Part shown: positions 13,859-20,632 of the stretch, piece by piece
Layout of the letters: each line of letters starts with the position of its first letter
Numbering within the stretch: the first letter of the stretch is position 1
Assembly: GCA_029907755.1 (NCBI GenBank)
Contig: JARYLH010000007.1
Span: 1 to 24,065 of the forward strand
Length of the DNA stretch: 24,065 nucleotides
Origin: Candidatus Methanosuratincola sp.
Lineage (GTDB): Archaea; Thermoproteota; Methanomethylicia; Methanomethylicales; Methanomethylicaceae
Direction: 5' to 3'
Made by a program: the position numbers and the translations under genes
Notes under the pieces: model-generated
Told to the model about the DNA's origin: nothing
The model's input: only the letters and a program-made list of their open reading frames with translations
Databases searched by the model: none

Positions 13859-15746
13859 AGTAGTGTTCCTGCCCGAAGGGAAGAGGTGCAGGGTACCTGA
13901 GAAGACTACCTTGATGTCGGCTGCCCTCAAAGGAGAGGTGGATCTTGCGGCAATATGCGGAGGGAAGGGCTACTGCGGGAAGTGCCTTGTTGAGGTCATA
14001 GAAGGCAAGGTCTCGCCGCTGACGGATCACGAGAAGAAGAGGGTGCCCAAGGATAAACTGGACAGGAACTACAGGCTCGCCTGCCAGACATACATTGAGG
14101 GCGACGTCACGATAAGGGTTCCGGATCAGAGCAGGGTGGGAAAACAGAGGCTTGTGATCATGGGGAAGGAGCCTCCAGTGCAGATCGTGAGCAACGTCAA
14201 GAAGGTCTACCTTGAGCTCCCCCCACCATCCCTCGAGGATCCGACTGCCGATGACGAAAGGCTATTGGCCGGACTCTCGGCAATGGGGTACCAGAACCTC
14301 ACGATCGACACGCCTGCTGCTAGGGAAATGCCCAGGATCCTGAGGGAGGCAGGGTGGAAGGTGACGGCGGTAATCCTTGGAGGGAGGGAGGTCATCGCCC
14401 TAGAAAAGGGGGATACGACAGCAAGGAAGTACGGGCTGGCAGTAGACATTGGCACCACAAAGCTGGCGGTCTTCATCGTGGACCTGAATGACGGCACGAT
14501 AGTTTATGCAGACGGAACCATGAACCCGCAGATAAAGTTCGGGGAGGACGTGATCTCAAGGATCAATTACGCGTCGCAGGGGAAGGAGCGACTTGAGGAG
14601 ATACGCGGCGCAATAGTTGAAGGAATAAACGGTCTCTTGGACGCGGGCATCGCTGAGTTCGAGATGAGCAGAGATGAGGTATACGAGGCGGTGCTTGTGG
14701 GCAACACTGCCATGCACCACCTCTTCGCAGGAATAGACGTGAAGAGCCTTGGGCTGGCCCCCTATGCAGCGGGGCTCGGCAGGTCCAGCGATTGCAAGGC
14801 AAGGGACGCGGGCCTTGCAATTAACCCAGCGGGGAATGTGCACCTCCTGCCGAACGTGGCGGGCTTTGTTGGCGCAGACGCGATAGCAGACATCCTAGCA
14901 TCAAGGCTTCACGAGAAGGAGAGGCTCTCGCTGCTGATGGACGTTGGTACCAACACGGAAGTGATGCTAGGCAACAGGAACGGCATATGGGCTTGCTCGA
15001 CCGCGTCTGGACCCGCCTTCGAGGGGGCGCACATAAGGTGCGGAATGAGGGCGGCGAGCGGGGCAATCGAGAAGGTATGGATAGACAGCGATTTCAGGGC
15101 GTACTACAAGACAATTGATGACAAGAAGCCGCGGGGAATATGCGGTTCAGGCATAATCGACGCTGTGGCCGAGATGCTTAAGGCAGGATTGATAGATACT
15201 TCGGGCAGGATTCAGCAGGTCGGAGGCGGCGTCCGAGACGGGGAAAGCGGCAGGGAGTTCGTCCTAGTACCAAAGGAGGAGACCGAGACAGGCAAGGAGG
15301 ACATAGTCATAACCCAAGACGACATCAGGGAGATCCAGAAGGCCAAGGCAGCAATCTATGCAGGTTTCATGACGCTGGTGAGGAAAGGTGGGCTTGACAG
15401 GAGGGCCCTTTCTGAAATAATAATAGCCGGCGCTTTTGGCAATTACATCGATCCGAAGAATGCAAGGATAATCGGGATGATACCAGAGCTCCCACTAGAA
15501 AAGATATCTTTCACTGGCAACACAGCCGGCTCAGGCGCGAGGCTCTGCCTCAAGTCGCTAGATGTGAGGCGAGAGGCCCAGATCGTCGCCTCGAAGGTAA
15601 AATATATAGAGCTTGCGGTACAGCCTATCTTTGAGGAAGAATACATAAACGCGATGTACATGCCGAATAGCCAGCTCGAAGACTTCCCTGAGACCATGAG
15701 AGAAGTAAAGGCACCGAGGGTGGTGAGGCGCTATGTCAGAAGATGA
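13848..15746 (+). CDS. [2Fe-2S] ferredoxin-ASKHA ATPase, RACo/DUF4445 type corrinoid activator
   Basis: 632 residues. Residues 1-95 are a plant-type [2Fe-2S] domain with Cys37-x5-Cys43-x2-Cys46 and Cys79. A linker follows (about 95-195), then an ASKHA ATPase: YGLAVDIGTTKLAVF (about 199), VGNTAMHHLF, DVGTNTEVMLGN (about 366-377), STASGPAFEGAHI and CGSGIIDAV. Proteins of this type (RACo, COG3894) use ATP to reduce inactive Co(II) corrinoid proteins to Co(I), so methyl transfer can proceed. The C-terminal dicluster [4Fe-4S] region of RamA is missing, so it is closer to RACo. The GTG start overlaps atwA by 11 bases and the end overlaps the next gene by 14. That placement suggests either methyltransferase activation coordinated with MCR or a direct electron-supply role in MCR activation; the sequence does not decide. 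Confidence 0.88.
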   Translation: MEFEVVFLPEGKRCRVPEKTTLMSAALKGEVDLAAICGGKGYCGKCLVEVIEGKVSPLTDHEKKRVPKDKLDRNYRLACQTYIEGDVTIRVPDQSRVGKQRLVIMGKEPPVQIVSNVKKVYLELPPPSLEDPTADDERLLAGLSAMGYQNLTIDTPAAREMPRILREAGWKVTAVILGGREVIALEKGDTTARKYGLAVDIGTTKLAVFIVDLNDGTIVYADGTMNPQIKFGEDVISRINYASQGKERLEEIRGAIVEGINGLLDAGIAEFEMSRDEVYEAVLVGNTAMHHLFAGIDVKSLGLAPYAAGLGRSSDCKARDAGLAINPAGNVHLLPNVAGFVGADAIADILASRLHEKERLSLLMDVGTNTEVMLGNRNGIWACSTASGPAFEGAHIRCGMRAASGAIEKVWIDSDFRAYYKTIDDKKPRGICGSGIIDAVAEMLKAGLIDTSGRIQQVGGGVRDGESGREFVLVPKEETETGKEDIVITQDDIREIQKAKAAIYAGFMTLVRKGGLDRRALSEIIIAGAFGNYIDPKNARIIGMIPELPLEKISFTGNTAGSGARLCLKSLDVRREAQIVASKVKYIELAVQPIFEEEYINAMYMPNSQLEDFPETMREVKAPRVVRRYVRR

Positions 15747-16278
15747 GTTTGCGAGAGCGCTGAAGGGAATAGAAGGCATAATCTGCGTCAAGGAGCTGAC
15801 CGAGGAGGAAAGATCAGAGGTGTTGAAGCTCGAAGAGCAGGCAGAGAAAGGGGTCCTGATGGGGCTGTGCAGAGGCATAAACATCGGCGTCAGGGAGGCG
15901 CTGAAGAAGGGGAGGGTCTTTGCCTGCGCAACTGACAGGTGCTTCAAGTGGCCCCAGTCCTCCTACATAAAAATAGTTTGCGGGGAGGAAGTGATAGGAG
16001 AGGACGTGAACGAACAAGAGAGGCTCGAGAAGCTTAAGTGCGAGGGCAACATAGTCGCAGGGACTCTGGTCTTTTACAGGGACAAGATGAGGCTCTTCAA
16101 GGACAGGAGAGACGAGACGATGGTGCAGATACTTCCCCTCGAGATGGGGGAGATCATGGGCAAAAAAGCAGTAGTCGGGAGCCCGTCGCCCCCCGCAGAC
16201 TTGTTCCTGAAAAGCAGGATGGGGATAGACACGGAGCGCAGCGGGCTGGGGACCGTGTTGATAGGCATAGAGGCTTAA
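15733..16278 (+). CDS. six-cysteine protein at the end of the MCR activation operon, unknown
   Basis: I do not recognise this 181-residue family. It is soluble, with helices at the N-terminus (about 1-60), then a cysteine-rich middle: Cys18, Cys46, Cys65, Cys70 (FACATDRCF), Cys83 and Cys103, and a C-terminal part with VFYRDKMRLF and VVGSPSPPADLF. The cysteine spacing (x4 between 65 and 70) is not a standard ferredoxin motif but could bind a metal or iron-sulfur cluster. The ATG at 15733 lies inside the end of the RACo-like gene, with GGTGAG about 6 bases upstream, so it is the last member of the activation operon. A role together with the RACo-like protein is inferred from context only. Confidence 0.75.
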   Translation: MSEDEFARALKGIEGIICVKELTEEERSEVLKLEEQAEKGVLMGLCRGINIGVREALKKGRVFACATDRCFKWPQSSYIKIVCGEEVIGEDVNEQERLEKLKCEGNIVAGTLVFYRDKMRLFKDRRDETMVQILPLEMGEIMGKKAVVGSPSPPADLFLKSRMGIDTERSGLGTVLIGIEA

Positions 16279-16426
16279 TCGGATCGACCCCAATCCACAA
16301 GCAAAAGCCTTTTCGTGCATTCTTCAACACCCACATTGCTTTTTGTCAGGCATTCTGGAGGAAAGTATCCGAAAGCACGCATGACAAGTGCCCGCACGGA
16401 CGGCTGGGTTTGGCATCGTTCTAAAC

Positions 16427-16435
16427 TGATATAAG
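16427..16435 (+). promoter_or_regulatory. TATA box of the ACT-domain gene
   Basis: TGATATAAG lies about 29 bases before the GTG at 16460, so the message is probably leaderless. The rest of the 16279-16459 spacer (181 bases) shows no gene or clear RNA; a T-run near 16336-16345 may end the upstream operon. Confidence 0.45.
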
Positions 16436-16459
16436 CATTGATGATCATAATTATACACA

Positions 16460-16972
16460 GTGATCCGATTGTGGAAGTCGATCACAAAGTTCTTTGAAGG
16501 CGCGCCTGCCAAGCTAAAGGTCGCTAGGCTGATGGTTGAGCTTGGATTCAGCATTAATGAGTCGGGAAGGATTGTCTGCGGCAATGTGGAGATCTCTGAT
16601 GCCGACCTGTCAAGGGCTGCAGGCGTGGACAGAAGGGTCGTCAGGCAAACTGTCGACGAGATAATGGGGGATCCGCTGATGAAGAGGATCTTCACAGGAA
16701 TAAAGCCAGCAGGCAGCTTCCTGAAAGAGATAGCCCCTGCGCTCGGTTACGGTGTTGTCGAAGTCAGGGCAAAGTCAGATGCGGTTGGGATAATATTCCA
16801 TGTCACGAAACACATCTCGGACGCAGGGATATCGATAAGGCAAATACTTGCGGAGGATCCGGAGCTCAACCCGGACCCGAAGCTGATGATAATCACCGAC
16901 ACGAAGATACCAGGCGAGGTTATATCAAAGCTGCTGACCATCCCGACCGTCACTAAAGTCAGCGTCAGCTGA
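16460..16972 (+). CDS. ACT-domain predicted regulator (COG2150-like)
   Basis: A 170-residue protein with a winged-helix-like N-terminus (about 8-75: LKVARLMVELGFSI, then DADLSRAAGVDRRVVRQTVDEI) and a C-terminal ACT domain (about 95-170: VEVRAKSDAVGIIFHVTKHISDAGISIRQIL, then KLLTIPTVTKVSVS). This is the archaeal family annotated as predicted regulator of amino acid metabolism. ACT domains usually bind an amino acid or similar ligand, so it may sense one and alter transcription. It has its own promoter and a GTG start. It is convergent with TrpB2, 174 bases away; regulation of trpB is possible but not shown. Confidence 0.8.
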   Translation: MIRLWKSITKFFEGAPAKLKVARLMVELGFSINESGRIVCGNVEISDADLSRAAGVDRRVVRQTVDEIMGDPLMKRIFTGIKPAGSFLKEIAPALGYGVVEVRAKSDAVGIIFHVTKHISDAGISIRQILAEDPELNPDPKLMIITDTKIPGEVISKLLTIPTVTKVSVS

Positions 16973-17138
16973 AAAGCGCCCCTATTGTGCTTTTGCGGCG
17001 TTGTTCGGAGGTAAGACCGGGGAGTTTGTCGTACGGACATAGCAATAGAAAAACCGCTTTAACGGCATGAGTGAACTCGAGAAAGATAGAGATAGAGAGA
17101 AACAAGACCGATTGCACCCGAGCTCAGCTGCAAAATGG

Positions 17139-17145
17139 AAAAAAA
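17139..17145 (-). terminator. T-run after trpB2
   Basis: Seven Ts on the minus strand begin just after the trpB2 stop codon (17147-17149), followed by another T-rich patch. This matches archaeal intrinsic termination at T-tracts. The remaining 16973-17138 region holds a weak hairpin (16972-16977 with 16989-16994) and a purine-rich GATAGA-like microrepeat near 17085-17103, with no gene seen. Confidence 0.45.
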
Positions 17146-17146
17146 G

Positions 17147-18499
17147 TTATGATATCTTCATCGGAATGGCATCATAGTTTATGGAGACGGCATCGCAGTT
17201 GATGATCCTGCCGCTGAGGTACTCTGCATAGCCCCCTAGGTCCAGGAGACCGTGGCCGCTCATATTGAAGAGTATCACCTTCTTTTCCTTGCACGTTTTC
17301 GCGATCTTCACTGCCTGTAGGAGTGCATGGGCGCTCTCAGGCGCAGGCACTATACCTTCACACCTGGAGAAGAGCTTCGCAGCATCGAAGACTTCGCGCT
17401 GCTTGACTGCGACTGGCTTGATTACCGAATTCTTCACGAGGATGCTCATCGAATACGCCTTCCCGTGGTACCTCAGCCCGCCCGCGTGGATCGGCGGCGT
17501 CACGAATTTGTGACCCACAGTGTACATCGGGAAGAGGGGCGTCATGCCCGCTGTGTCTCCGTAGTCATAGGCGTAGACCCCGCGTGTGAACGAGGGGACT
17601 GCTTCAGGTTCGACTGAAAAGAACTCTGCGTCAAGCTTGCCCGCTAGCTTTTCCTTCACGAATGGGTATGCGAGCCCAGCGTAATTGCTGCCGCCGCCGA
17701 CGCAGCCGATTACGTAATCGGGCTTGCGATCTATAAGCTCCAGCTGTTTCATTGCCTCCTGGCCTATGACCGTCTGGTGCAGCAGAACGAAGTTCGTTAC
17801 CGACCCCAGGGAGTACTTGGATTTCGGATCGTTCTTCACGGTTTCGATCGCTTCACTGATTGCGATACCGAGGCTTCCAGGGTGGTTCGGGGTTTCGGAG
17901 AGAATCCTGCGCCCGAACTCGGTCACGCTGCTTGGCGAGGCGTAGACCTCCGAGCCGTAGAGCTCCATCAGAACCCTCCTGTATGGCTTCTGGTCGTGGG
18001 ATGCCCTCGTCATGAACACCGTACACCGCATATCGAACATTGCACATGCCAACGACAAGGCTGAGCCCCATTGTCCAGCGCCAGTCTCTGTGACGAGCCG
18101 CTCCACCCCGTCTTTCTTGTTGTAATATGCCTGTGCGATAGCAGTATTTCCCTTGTGGCTCCCCACAGGGGAGATCCCCTCATACTTGTAGTAAATCTCA
18201 GCTGGCGTACCGAGGTACTCCTCAAGGCGCTTCGCCCTTATCAATGGCGTCGGCCTTGCCATCTTGACATATGTCTCCCTCACCTCGTCAGGGATTGCAA
18301 TGTATCGCTCTTGAGAGATCTCCTGCTCGATCAGGCTCTTCGGGAAGAACCAAAGCGAGTCCAAACCCGCAGGCTTCATGGTCTTCGGATCGAGCGGGGG
18401 CGGACACGGCTCCGGCAGATCCGGGACGATATTGTACCAGTACTTCGGTATTTCATCGGCTGGAAGGTCTATCCTGAGACCCTCACCAAAAACGGTCAC
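17147..18499 (-). CDS. trpB2: tryptophan synthase beta chain, TrpB2 type
   Basis: A 450-residue PLP enzyme that joins indole and serine to give tryptophan. The long N-terminal extension (PDLPEPCPPPLDPKT, about 26-40) and the PLP lysine in GISPVGSHKGNTA (Lys116) mark the TrpB2 branch instead of the TrpA-partnered TrpB1. Other sites are ETGAGQWG, the phosphate-binding loop CVGGGSNYAG, and FNMSGHGLLDL near the C-terminus. No trpA or other trp gene is nearby, as is common for TrpB2, which may act alone as an indole-rescue enzyme or a serine deaminase-like enzyme. The start is a GTG at 18499; a TATA-like block at 18517-18526 (minus strand) makes the transcript nearly leaderless. Confidence 0.92.
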   Translation of the reverse strand: MTVFGEGLRIDLPADEIPKYWYNIVPDLPEPCPPPLDPKTMKPAGLDSLWFFPKSLIEQEISQERYIAIPDEVRETYVKMARPTPLIRAKRLEEYLGTPAEIYYKYEGISPVGSHKGNTAIAQAYYNKKDGVERLVTETGAGQWGSALSLACAMFDMRCTVFMTRASHDQKPYRRVLMELYGSEVYASPSSVTEFGRRILSETPNHPGSLGIAISEAIETVKNDPKSKYSLGSVTNFVLLHQTVIGQEAMKQLELIDRKPDYVIGCVGGGSNYAGLAYPFVKEKLAGKLDAEFFSVEPEAVPSFTRGVYAYDYGDTAGMTPLFPMYTVGHKFVTPPIHAGGLRYHGKAYSMSILVKNSVIKPVAVKQREVFDAAKLFSRCEGIVPAPESAHALLQAVKIAKTCKEKKVILFNMSGHGLLDLGGYAEYLSGRIINCDAVSINYDAIPMKIS

Positions 18500-18516
18500 C
18501 CATTTTTTTCACCAAT

Positions 18517-18594
18517 GTTTTTATTTGGATAACGATAACCATATTTAAGCTTTTATGTATCATTTTGTGCATAATAATCGGCAAGAAGTTATAT
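18517..18594. promoter_or_regulatory. divergent promoter region of trpB2 and winged-helix gene
   Basis: On the minus strand AAATAAAAAC (18517-18526) lies about 23 bases before the trpB2 GTG. On the plus strand GTTATATC (about 18588-18594) lies about 35 bases before the winged-helix ATG at 18626. Between them is a direct repeat GATAACGATAAC (18528-18539), a possible operator. Confidence 0.4.
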
Positions 18595-18625
18595 CCGCAC
18601 CGGCACAAAAATAGATTGAAGCACT

Positions 18626-18955
18626 ATGCAGCAGAATGCGCCCCTCAAGCGACTCCTCTACTGGCTCATTGCCGGCACCAGGGGAGGGGAATCACGTGGG
18701 CGCATAATCGAGTCGCTTAAGGAGATGCCGAAGAACGCGAACATGCTTTCGGACAGGCTGGGGATGGAATACAAGAACGTAAGGCACCACTTAGATGTGC
18801 TCGTGAAGAACGGGCTATTGACCACGGTCGGCGAAGGCTATGGGATAACCTATTTCCTCAGTTCGGAACTGGAAAGCAACTACGGAGTTTTCGAGGAGAT
18901 CTGGGAGAAAATTGGGAAAACGAGTAAAAAGAGAGTCGGGAGGAAGAAGTATTGA
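18626..18955 (+). CDS. winged-helix transcriptional regulator
   Basis: A 109-residue single-domain winged-helix protein: a first helix KRLLYWLIAGTRGGESRGRIIESL, recognition part NANMLSDRLGMEYKNVRHHLDVLVKNGLL (about 38-66), and wing TTVGEGYGITYFLS. The tail is basic (KTSKKRVGRKKY). No ligand-binding domain or cysteine sensor is present. Its stop overlaps by four bases the TTG of a small membrane protein gene, a pairing seen in other archaea, where the membrane protein is thought to control or be controlled by the regulator. Its targets are unknown; the divergent trpB2 promoter is next to it. Confidence 0.82.
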   Translation: MQQNAPLKRLLYWLIAGTRGGESRGRIIESLKEMPKNANMLSDRLGMEYKNVRHHLDVLVKNGLLTTVGEGYGITYFLSSELESNYGVFEEIWEKIGKTSKKRVGRKKY

Positions 18956-19389
18956 TTATGAGAAGAGAATGCGTATTTGCGATCATCTCGATTGCACTGT
19001 TCTTTGGCACAATCGTGCAGCCTTCCTGCTCGAGCCAAGGGGCTTTTAATCGGGCAAACGATCAGCAAGGAGGGGGCATGAACATGCGCCATGAAGGCCG
19101 TGACATGGAGATCTACTACTCAATCCAGGCAGCGCTCTCATTTGTCAACATGTTCCTCTCGATTCTCCTGCTGGGGATCTACATCGACACGTACAGGAGG
19201 ATCAGATCCGAGTTTTCGCTTTCGCTTGCGATAGTCTCACTAGTGCTCTTCTCGTATGCACTTACTTCAAACCCGCTGCTGCACAGTGCCCTAGGCTTCG
19301 GCGGTTTCGGGCTCGGACCGTTCGCAATGATCCCCGAGTTATTCAGCTGTGTTGCCCTTCTGATCCTCGTATACATCAGCCTAAAGTGA
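18952..19389 (+). CDS. small multi-pass membrane protein paired with the winged-helix regulator
   Basis: A 145-residue protein of unknown function. The N-terminus looks like a signal peptide or first membrane helix (CVFAIISIALFFGTIVQPSC, about 7-26), followed by a short polar external loop (about 27-55) and three hydrophobic segments (about 56-80, 90-110 and 122-144) containing LSILLLGIYIDTY and LVLFSYALTS. The start is TTG 18952, overlapping the upstream stop and preceded by GGAGG at a good distance (9 bases); an ATG at 18958 is possible. Its stop codon lies in an inverted repeat (19387-19424). A membrane sensor working with the regulator is a reasonable guess, not a demonstrated role. Confidence 0.72.
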   Translation: MIMRRECVFAIISIALFFGTIVQPSCSSQGAFNRANDQQGGGMNMRHEGRDMEIYYSIQAALSFVNMFLSILLLGIYIDTYRRIRSEFSLSLAIVSLVLFSYALTSNPLLHSALGFGGFGLGPFAMIPELFSCVALLILVYISLK

Positions 19390-19424
19390 CCGAGTTTGGG
19401 ATTAATTTGGGATTGACTCGGTCA
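19387..19424. repeat. perfect 9-base inverted repeat enclosing a 9-base direct repeat
   Basis: TGACCGAGT (19387-19395) and ACTCGGTCA (19416-19424) are exact inverted copies. The 20-base centre holds two copies of TTTGGGATT (from 19395 and from 19406) separated by AA. The left arm begins with the stop codon of the membrane-protein gene. The element lies about 55 bases before the secreted-protein ATG. No T-tract follows directly, so a simple terminator is unlikely; an operator, or an RNA hairpin on the read-through transcript, fits better. Confidence 0.7.
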
Positions 19425-19437
19425 ATTTCTTGGAAAA

Positions 19438-19447
19438 TCAATATGAA
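19438..19447 (+). promoter_or_regulatory. weak TATA-like element before the secreted-protein gene
   Basis: TCAATATGAA lies about 38 bases before the ATG at 19480, just downstream of the inverted repeat. It is a weak match to a TATA box. If used, the leader would be about 12 bases and would contain the GGTGA ribosome binding site. Confidence 0.3.
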
Positions 19448-19479
19448 TCGAACAAAGCTAGGTTCTTTTGGTGAAAGAA

Positions 19480-19845
19480 ATGAAGAGGAGAATAGCCGTA
19501 TTGATGCTGGCGGCGCTGTTTATTGCAGCATTACCGATGGCCTCAACACTCGCAACTGCGAATGCGCAGAACTACGGGAACCAGCAGACTAGCTGCAGCC
19601 ACAGCGCCCTACAGACACAGGATAGGGAACAACTGAGAGACCAGGAATGTGCGAGGATCAACCCCATTGGCTTGAACGCAAACACGCTCCAAGAGAGGAT
19701 CCAGCAGAGAAGCCAAGAAAGAGGCACGATTTGCTGCCAGACAGGCATTTGCTGCAACTCCAGCTATGATTGCCAGAGCTTCACACTGCAATTGAGGGAA
19801 ATGCTTCAGGTCAAAAACCAAAATTGCATAGCACACGGGAAATAG
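19480..19845 (+). CDS. secreted small cysteine-rich protein, function unknown
   Basis: A 121-residue protein. The N-terminus is a classic Sec signal peptide: MKRR, a hydrophobic stretch (about 5-20), and an ANA cleavage site before QNYGNQQ at about residue 30. The mature part (about 92 residues) is rich in Gln and polar residues and has eight cysteines, including two CC pairs in CCQTGICC and single ones in DCQS and NCIA. This may form disulfides outside the cell or bind metal. No membrane anchor or lipobox is clear. The ATG at 19480 is chosen because GGTGA lies 5 bases upstream; an in-frame TTG at 19468 is less likely. I do not recognise a family. Confidence 0.7.
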   Translation: MKRRIAVLMLAALFIAALPMASTLATANAQNYGNQQTSCSHSALQTQDREQLRDQECARINPIGLNANTLQERIQQRSQERGTICCQTGICCNSSYDCQSFTLQLREMLQVKNQNCIAHGK

Positions 19846-19858
19846 GGCGCAACAAACC

Positions 19859-19880
19859 AATTATTCCTTTTTATTTTTGC
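19859..19880 (+). terminator. T-rich terminator after the secreted-protein gene
   Basis: A T-rich stretch with two T5 runs (TTTTTATTTTT) begins about 14 bases after the stop codon, before the convergent triosephosphate isomerase end. This matches archaeal T-tract termination. Confidence 0.45.
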
Positions 19881-19896
19881 TTGGCTGCGTTTGCAT

Positions 19897-20580
19897 TCAG
19901 CGCTGCACTGAGTGCTCCGCGAGATCCAACAGCGCTTTTATCGGATTGTTTGCCTTCACTACTCCGGATGCGACCAGCACCCCCTCGGCGCCGAGCTTTA
20001 CCGCCGCCGAGACGTCCTCGCCCGAGGTAATTCCGGCGCCGCAGAGCACATGCACCCCTCTCGAAACCTCCCTGATTAGGCGCACGGTATCGCCCACTAC
20101 CTCTGGTCGGGCCTTGGAGACCGAGATGCCGCTCCCAATGAGCTCCGGCGGCTCTACTGCGACCATTTCCGGGCTGAAGCTCGCCACCGCACGACCCGAC
20201 AACGAAGTGTTTGCGCAGACGCAGGTTAGCAGTCCCAAGGAGGAGCACCGTCTCACAGCCTCCTCTATGACGTCTATCCTCAGCCTTCTCTCGGAATGGT
20301 TTAAGATTGTTCCGGAAACGCCTGCTTCCTTCAGCGACTCAGGCGTCACGCTCCCTGTGTGGGCACCAGGCTCGTCTGGATCCACATGCTGCGAGAAAAC
20401 AGGGATCCCCACGCTGCTCGTTAACCTGAATAGGTCGGGCGTCTGAGGGGCGACTGCTATGCAAACACCAGTTTCGTAGGAGACCCGCTCAGCAGCCTTG
20501 GCTAATTCCAGCCCTTTTTGCCCCAGGGATTCCATGTAGGTCTTGAAATTTACGAGTATCAGCGGAAAACTGACTTTCAA
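19897..20580 (-). CDS. tpiA: triosephosphate isomerase, archaeal short form
   Basis: A 227-residue TIM-barrel enzyme that interconverts glyceraldehyde 3-phosphate and dihydroxyacetone phosphate, linking sugar metabolism and glycerol-phosphate lipid backbone supply. Catalytic residues are Asn11/Lys13 (VNFKTY), His95 (NHSERR) and Glu143 (AVEPPELIG); the phosphate loop is GAGITSGEDV followed by GAEGVLVASGVVKA. The length is the shortened archaeal type, about 225 residues against about 250 in bacteria. The start is a TTG at 20580 with GAGGGG about 8 bases upstream. It lies 52 bases after a small membrane-protein gene on the same strand, with a T/A-rich stretch between that could serve as terminator or TATA box. 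Confidence 0.93.
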   Translation of the reverse strand: MKVSFPLILVNFKTYMESLGQKGLELAKAAERVSYETGVCIAVAPQTPDLFRLTSSVGIPVFSQHVDPDEPGAHTGSVTPESLKEAGVSGTILNHSERRLRIDVIEEAVRRCSSLGLLTCVCANTSLSGRAVASFSPEMVAVEPPELIGSGISVSKARPEVVGDTVRLIREVSRGVHVLCGAGITSGEDVSAAVKLGAEGVLVASGVVKANNPIKALLDLAEHSVQR

Positions 20581-20632
20581 ATTCGGCCCCTCACTTCAGG
20601 ATAGTCGACCAAAAAATAAAGACTGGTTTTGA

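Noticed and set aside
16972..16994. Hairpin AAAAGC/GCTTTT after the ACT gene considered as a terminator
   Set aside because: Only six weak base pairs with an 11-base loop and no T-tract following.
17085..17103. Purine-rich AGATAGAGATAGAGAG tract considered as a repeat or satellite
   Set aside because: Only a few imperfect units, in a noncoding spacer, with no second copy seen.
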